From assembly GCA_003534085.1 (NCBI GenBank), contig DQBY01000027.1, forward strand, positions 9,693-14,699: a stretch of DNA of 5,007 nucleotides, in the 5' to 3' direction. The notes beneath the pieces were generated by a model. The model was not told the DNA's origin. It saw nothing but the letters and a program-made list of their open reading frames with translations, and searched no databases. Every line of letters starts with the position of its first letter. The first letter of the stretch is position 1. This document shows, piece after piece, positions 4,131-5,007 of the stretch. The stretch comes from Candidatus Moraniibacteriota bacterium (GTDB taxonomy: Bacteria; Patescibacteriota; Minisyncoccia; Moranbacterales; UBA2206). Position numbers and translations under genes: made by a program.

Positions 4131-5007
4131 ATGATAATTTTAGGCATCGAAACTTCCTGCGATGAGACAGCCGTCTCTGTCATAAAGACTAACGGAGAAA
4201 TTTCGGTTTTAGCCAATGCGGTTTCCTCTCAGATCAATCTTCATTCAAAATGGGGAGGCGTAGTTCCCAATCTTGCCGCGCGTGAACACCTCAAAAACAT
4301 CATCCCGACGCTTGAGAGCGGAATGGAAAAAGCAGGAATAAAAATTCCTGACATCGATCTGATATGCGTCACAAATGGACCCGGCCTGATCCCGGCTCTC
4401 TTGATAGGAACGAATTTTGCCAAAACAATTTCTTATCTCTGGAAAAAACCGCTGATCGGAGTCCACCATATCGAAGGTCACATTTATGCCAACTTCATCA
4501 ACTCTCAACTCTCAGATCTCAACTCTCAGATCTTTCCTTTATTATGCTTGGTGGTTTCCGGAGGCCATACGCAGCTTATCCTGATGAGAGATCATCTGAA
4601 ATATGAAATAGTGGGAGAAACACAAGATGACGCGGCCGGGGAAGCCTTTGATAAAGTCGCGAGGATTCTAGGACTCGGCTATCCCGGCGGTCCGGCTATC
4701 GCTGCAGCCGCAGAAAAATATAGACGAGACGCGGAAAAGCGCGGAAAAAATCCGCGAGAATCCGCGTCGGTTCCGCGAAAGTCCGCGCTTCCCAGACCGA
4801 TGATAAATTCCAAAGATCTGAATTTTTCTTTTTCCGGACTGAAGACCGCGGTTCTCTATGCCGTCAAAAAAAATCCGAAAATACTTGAAGATGAAAACCT
4901 GATTTCTTCTTTATCCGCTGAATTCCAGCAATCAGTTATTGATGTTTTAATCGCAAAGACGCTGAAAGCCGCGGAGATTTATAAGCCAAAAACAATCATG
5001 CTGGCTG
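4131..5007 (+). CDS. tsaD: tRNA N6-adenosine threonylcarbamoyltransferase TsaD (3' end outside window)
   Basis: The frame is open from ATG 4131 to the window end (292 codons; E. coli TsaD has about 337). TsaD transfers the threonylcarbamoyl group from TC-AMP to A37 of ANN-decoding tRNAs in the cytoplasm, working with TsaB and TsaE after TsaC. Hallmarks in order: ASKHA/Kae1 start GIETSCDETAVSV (5-17), GGVVPNLAAREH (42-53), GPGLIPALLIG (83-93), metal-binding VHHIEGH (111-117, H113 and H117), VSGGHTQL (142-149), DDAAGEAFDKVAR (166-178), YPGGPAI (184-190) and FSFSGLKTA (232-240). The final MLA leads into the expected A-G-G-V motif just past the edge. Two insertions are built from DNA repeats: NSQLSDLNSQ (124-133) and about 16 extra residues between PGGP and PRPM (around 196-220). 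Both sit in surface-loop positions that vary in the family. No Shine-Dalgarno site precedes the ATG; the leader is A-rich. Confidence 0.96.
   Translation, partial: MIILGIETSCDETAVSVIKTNGEISVLANAVSSQINLHSKWGGVVPNLAAREHLKNIIPTLESGMEKAGIKIPDIDLICVTNGPGLIPALLIGTNFAKTISYLWKKPLIGVHHIEGHIYANFINSQLSDLNSQIFPLLCLVVSGGHTQLILMRDHLKYEIVGETQDDAAGEAFDKVARILGLGYPGGPAIAAAAEKYRRDAEKRGKNPRESASVPRKSALPRPMINSKDLNFSFSGLKTAVLYAVKKNPKILEDENLISSLSAEFQQSVIDVLIAKTLKAAEIYKPKTIMLA
4499..4533 (+). repeat. 14-bp tandem repeat inside tsaD
   Basis: CAACTCTCAGATCT occurs twice back to back (4506-4519, 4520-4533), preceded by a half unit CAACTCT (4499-4505). It encodes the loop NSQLSDLNSQ before the SGGH motif. The unit length is not a multiple of 3, so gain or loss of one unit would shift the tsaD frame. 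Confidence 0.85.
4730..4787 (+). repeat. Clustered TCCGCG / CGCGGA hexamers inside tsaD
   Basis: TCCGCG occurs at 4751, 4761, 4772 and 4782 (spacing 10, 11, 10). Its reverse complement CGCGGA occurs at 4730 and 4740. CGCGGA (4740-4745) and TCCGCG (4751-4756) form a perfect 6-bp hairpin with an A5 loop. The segment encodes a basic, low-complexity insertion (RRDAEKRGKNPRESASVPRK) absent from typical TsaD. It looks like expansion of a short GC-rich repeat. Confidence 0.8.

Noticed and set aside
4241..4606. Open frames on both strands inside 4241-4606
   Set aside because: They are shadows of tsaD, whose full set of family motifs fixes the true frame.
1..5007. UGA recoding as in Gracilibacteria/SR1
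   Set aside because: No in-frame TGA was needed to read any gene here. The one suspicious stop is TAA, so there is no support for an altered code; all visible stops being TAA leaves the question open but gives no positive evidence.
1..5007. CRISPR array, insertion sequence or transposase
   Set aside because: No regularly spaced direct repeats of CRISPR length and no transposase or integrase motifs were found. The repeats seen are short palindromes or in-gene tandem units.

Overview
The window looks like a small-genome, AT-rich bacterium, most plausibly a Patescibacteria/CPR (Parcubacteria-like) lineage. This is an inference from gene style: short genes, few clear Shine-Dalgarno sites, TAA at every stop seen, a tRNA with an encoded CCA, small repeat insertions inside an essential gene, and orphan BRO-N and retropepsin-like genes. 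No single marker here proves the taxon.

Layout: (1) Positions 1-47 are the 3' part of tRNA-Glu(TTC). (2) Positions 102-858 hold a compact two-gene unit: an extended -10 promoter, a 93-aa conserved-type hypothetical protein, a 121-aa retropepsin-like (clan AA) aspartic protease starting 6 nt later, and an intrinsic terminator. (3) Positions 811-1379 are a 569-nt non-coding stretch dense in inverted repeats. It holds a short palindrome, a first structured block (1009-1172) and a second one (1214-1344). The second starts where a promoter-like element would begin transcription, and it has two competing stems, one followed by a U-run. (4) Positions 1380-2486 hold an unrecognised, charged, partly coiled-coil protein. 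Its frame is interrupted once by TAA (2169-2171) and then stays open to 2486, so this looks like one gene split by a nonsense codon. (5) Positions 2529-2840 hold a promoter, a perfect 10-bp palindrome over the predicted start of transcription, and a BRO-N (phage antirepressor-like) gene. Its recognisable sequence stops where the terminator of the opposite operon begins. (6) Positions 2839-3999 on the minus strand are an ECF sigma factor gene overlapping by 20 nt a three-helix membrane protein gene, probably its anti-sigma partner, ending in a strong bidirectional terminator. (7) From 4063 to the window end, on the plus strand, is tsaD (t6A tRNA modification), with a good promoter and two repeat-built insertions in its coding sequence. 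It is cut off by the window end.

How they fit together: tsaD and the tRNA are housekeeping translation functions. The sigma/anti-sigma pair is a likely envelope-stress or signal-response switch. The part from about 100 to 2840 reads as accessory DNA: small orphan modules, repeats, a broken gene and a truncated phage-type gene. The most unusual signals are the non-coding block 990-1345 with its mutually exclusive stems and repeated 9-14-mers, the protease/small-protein pair, and the TAA-split gene.
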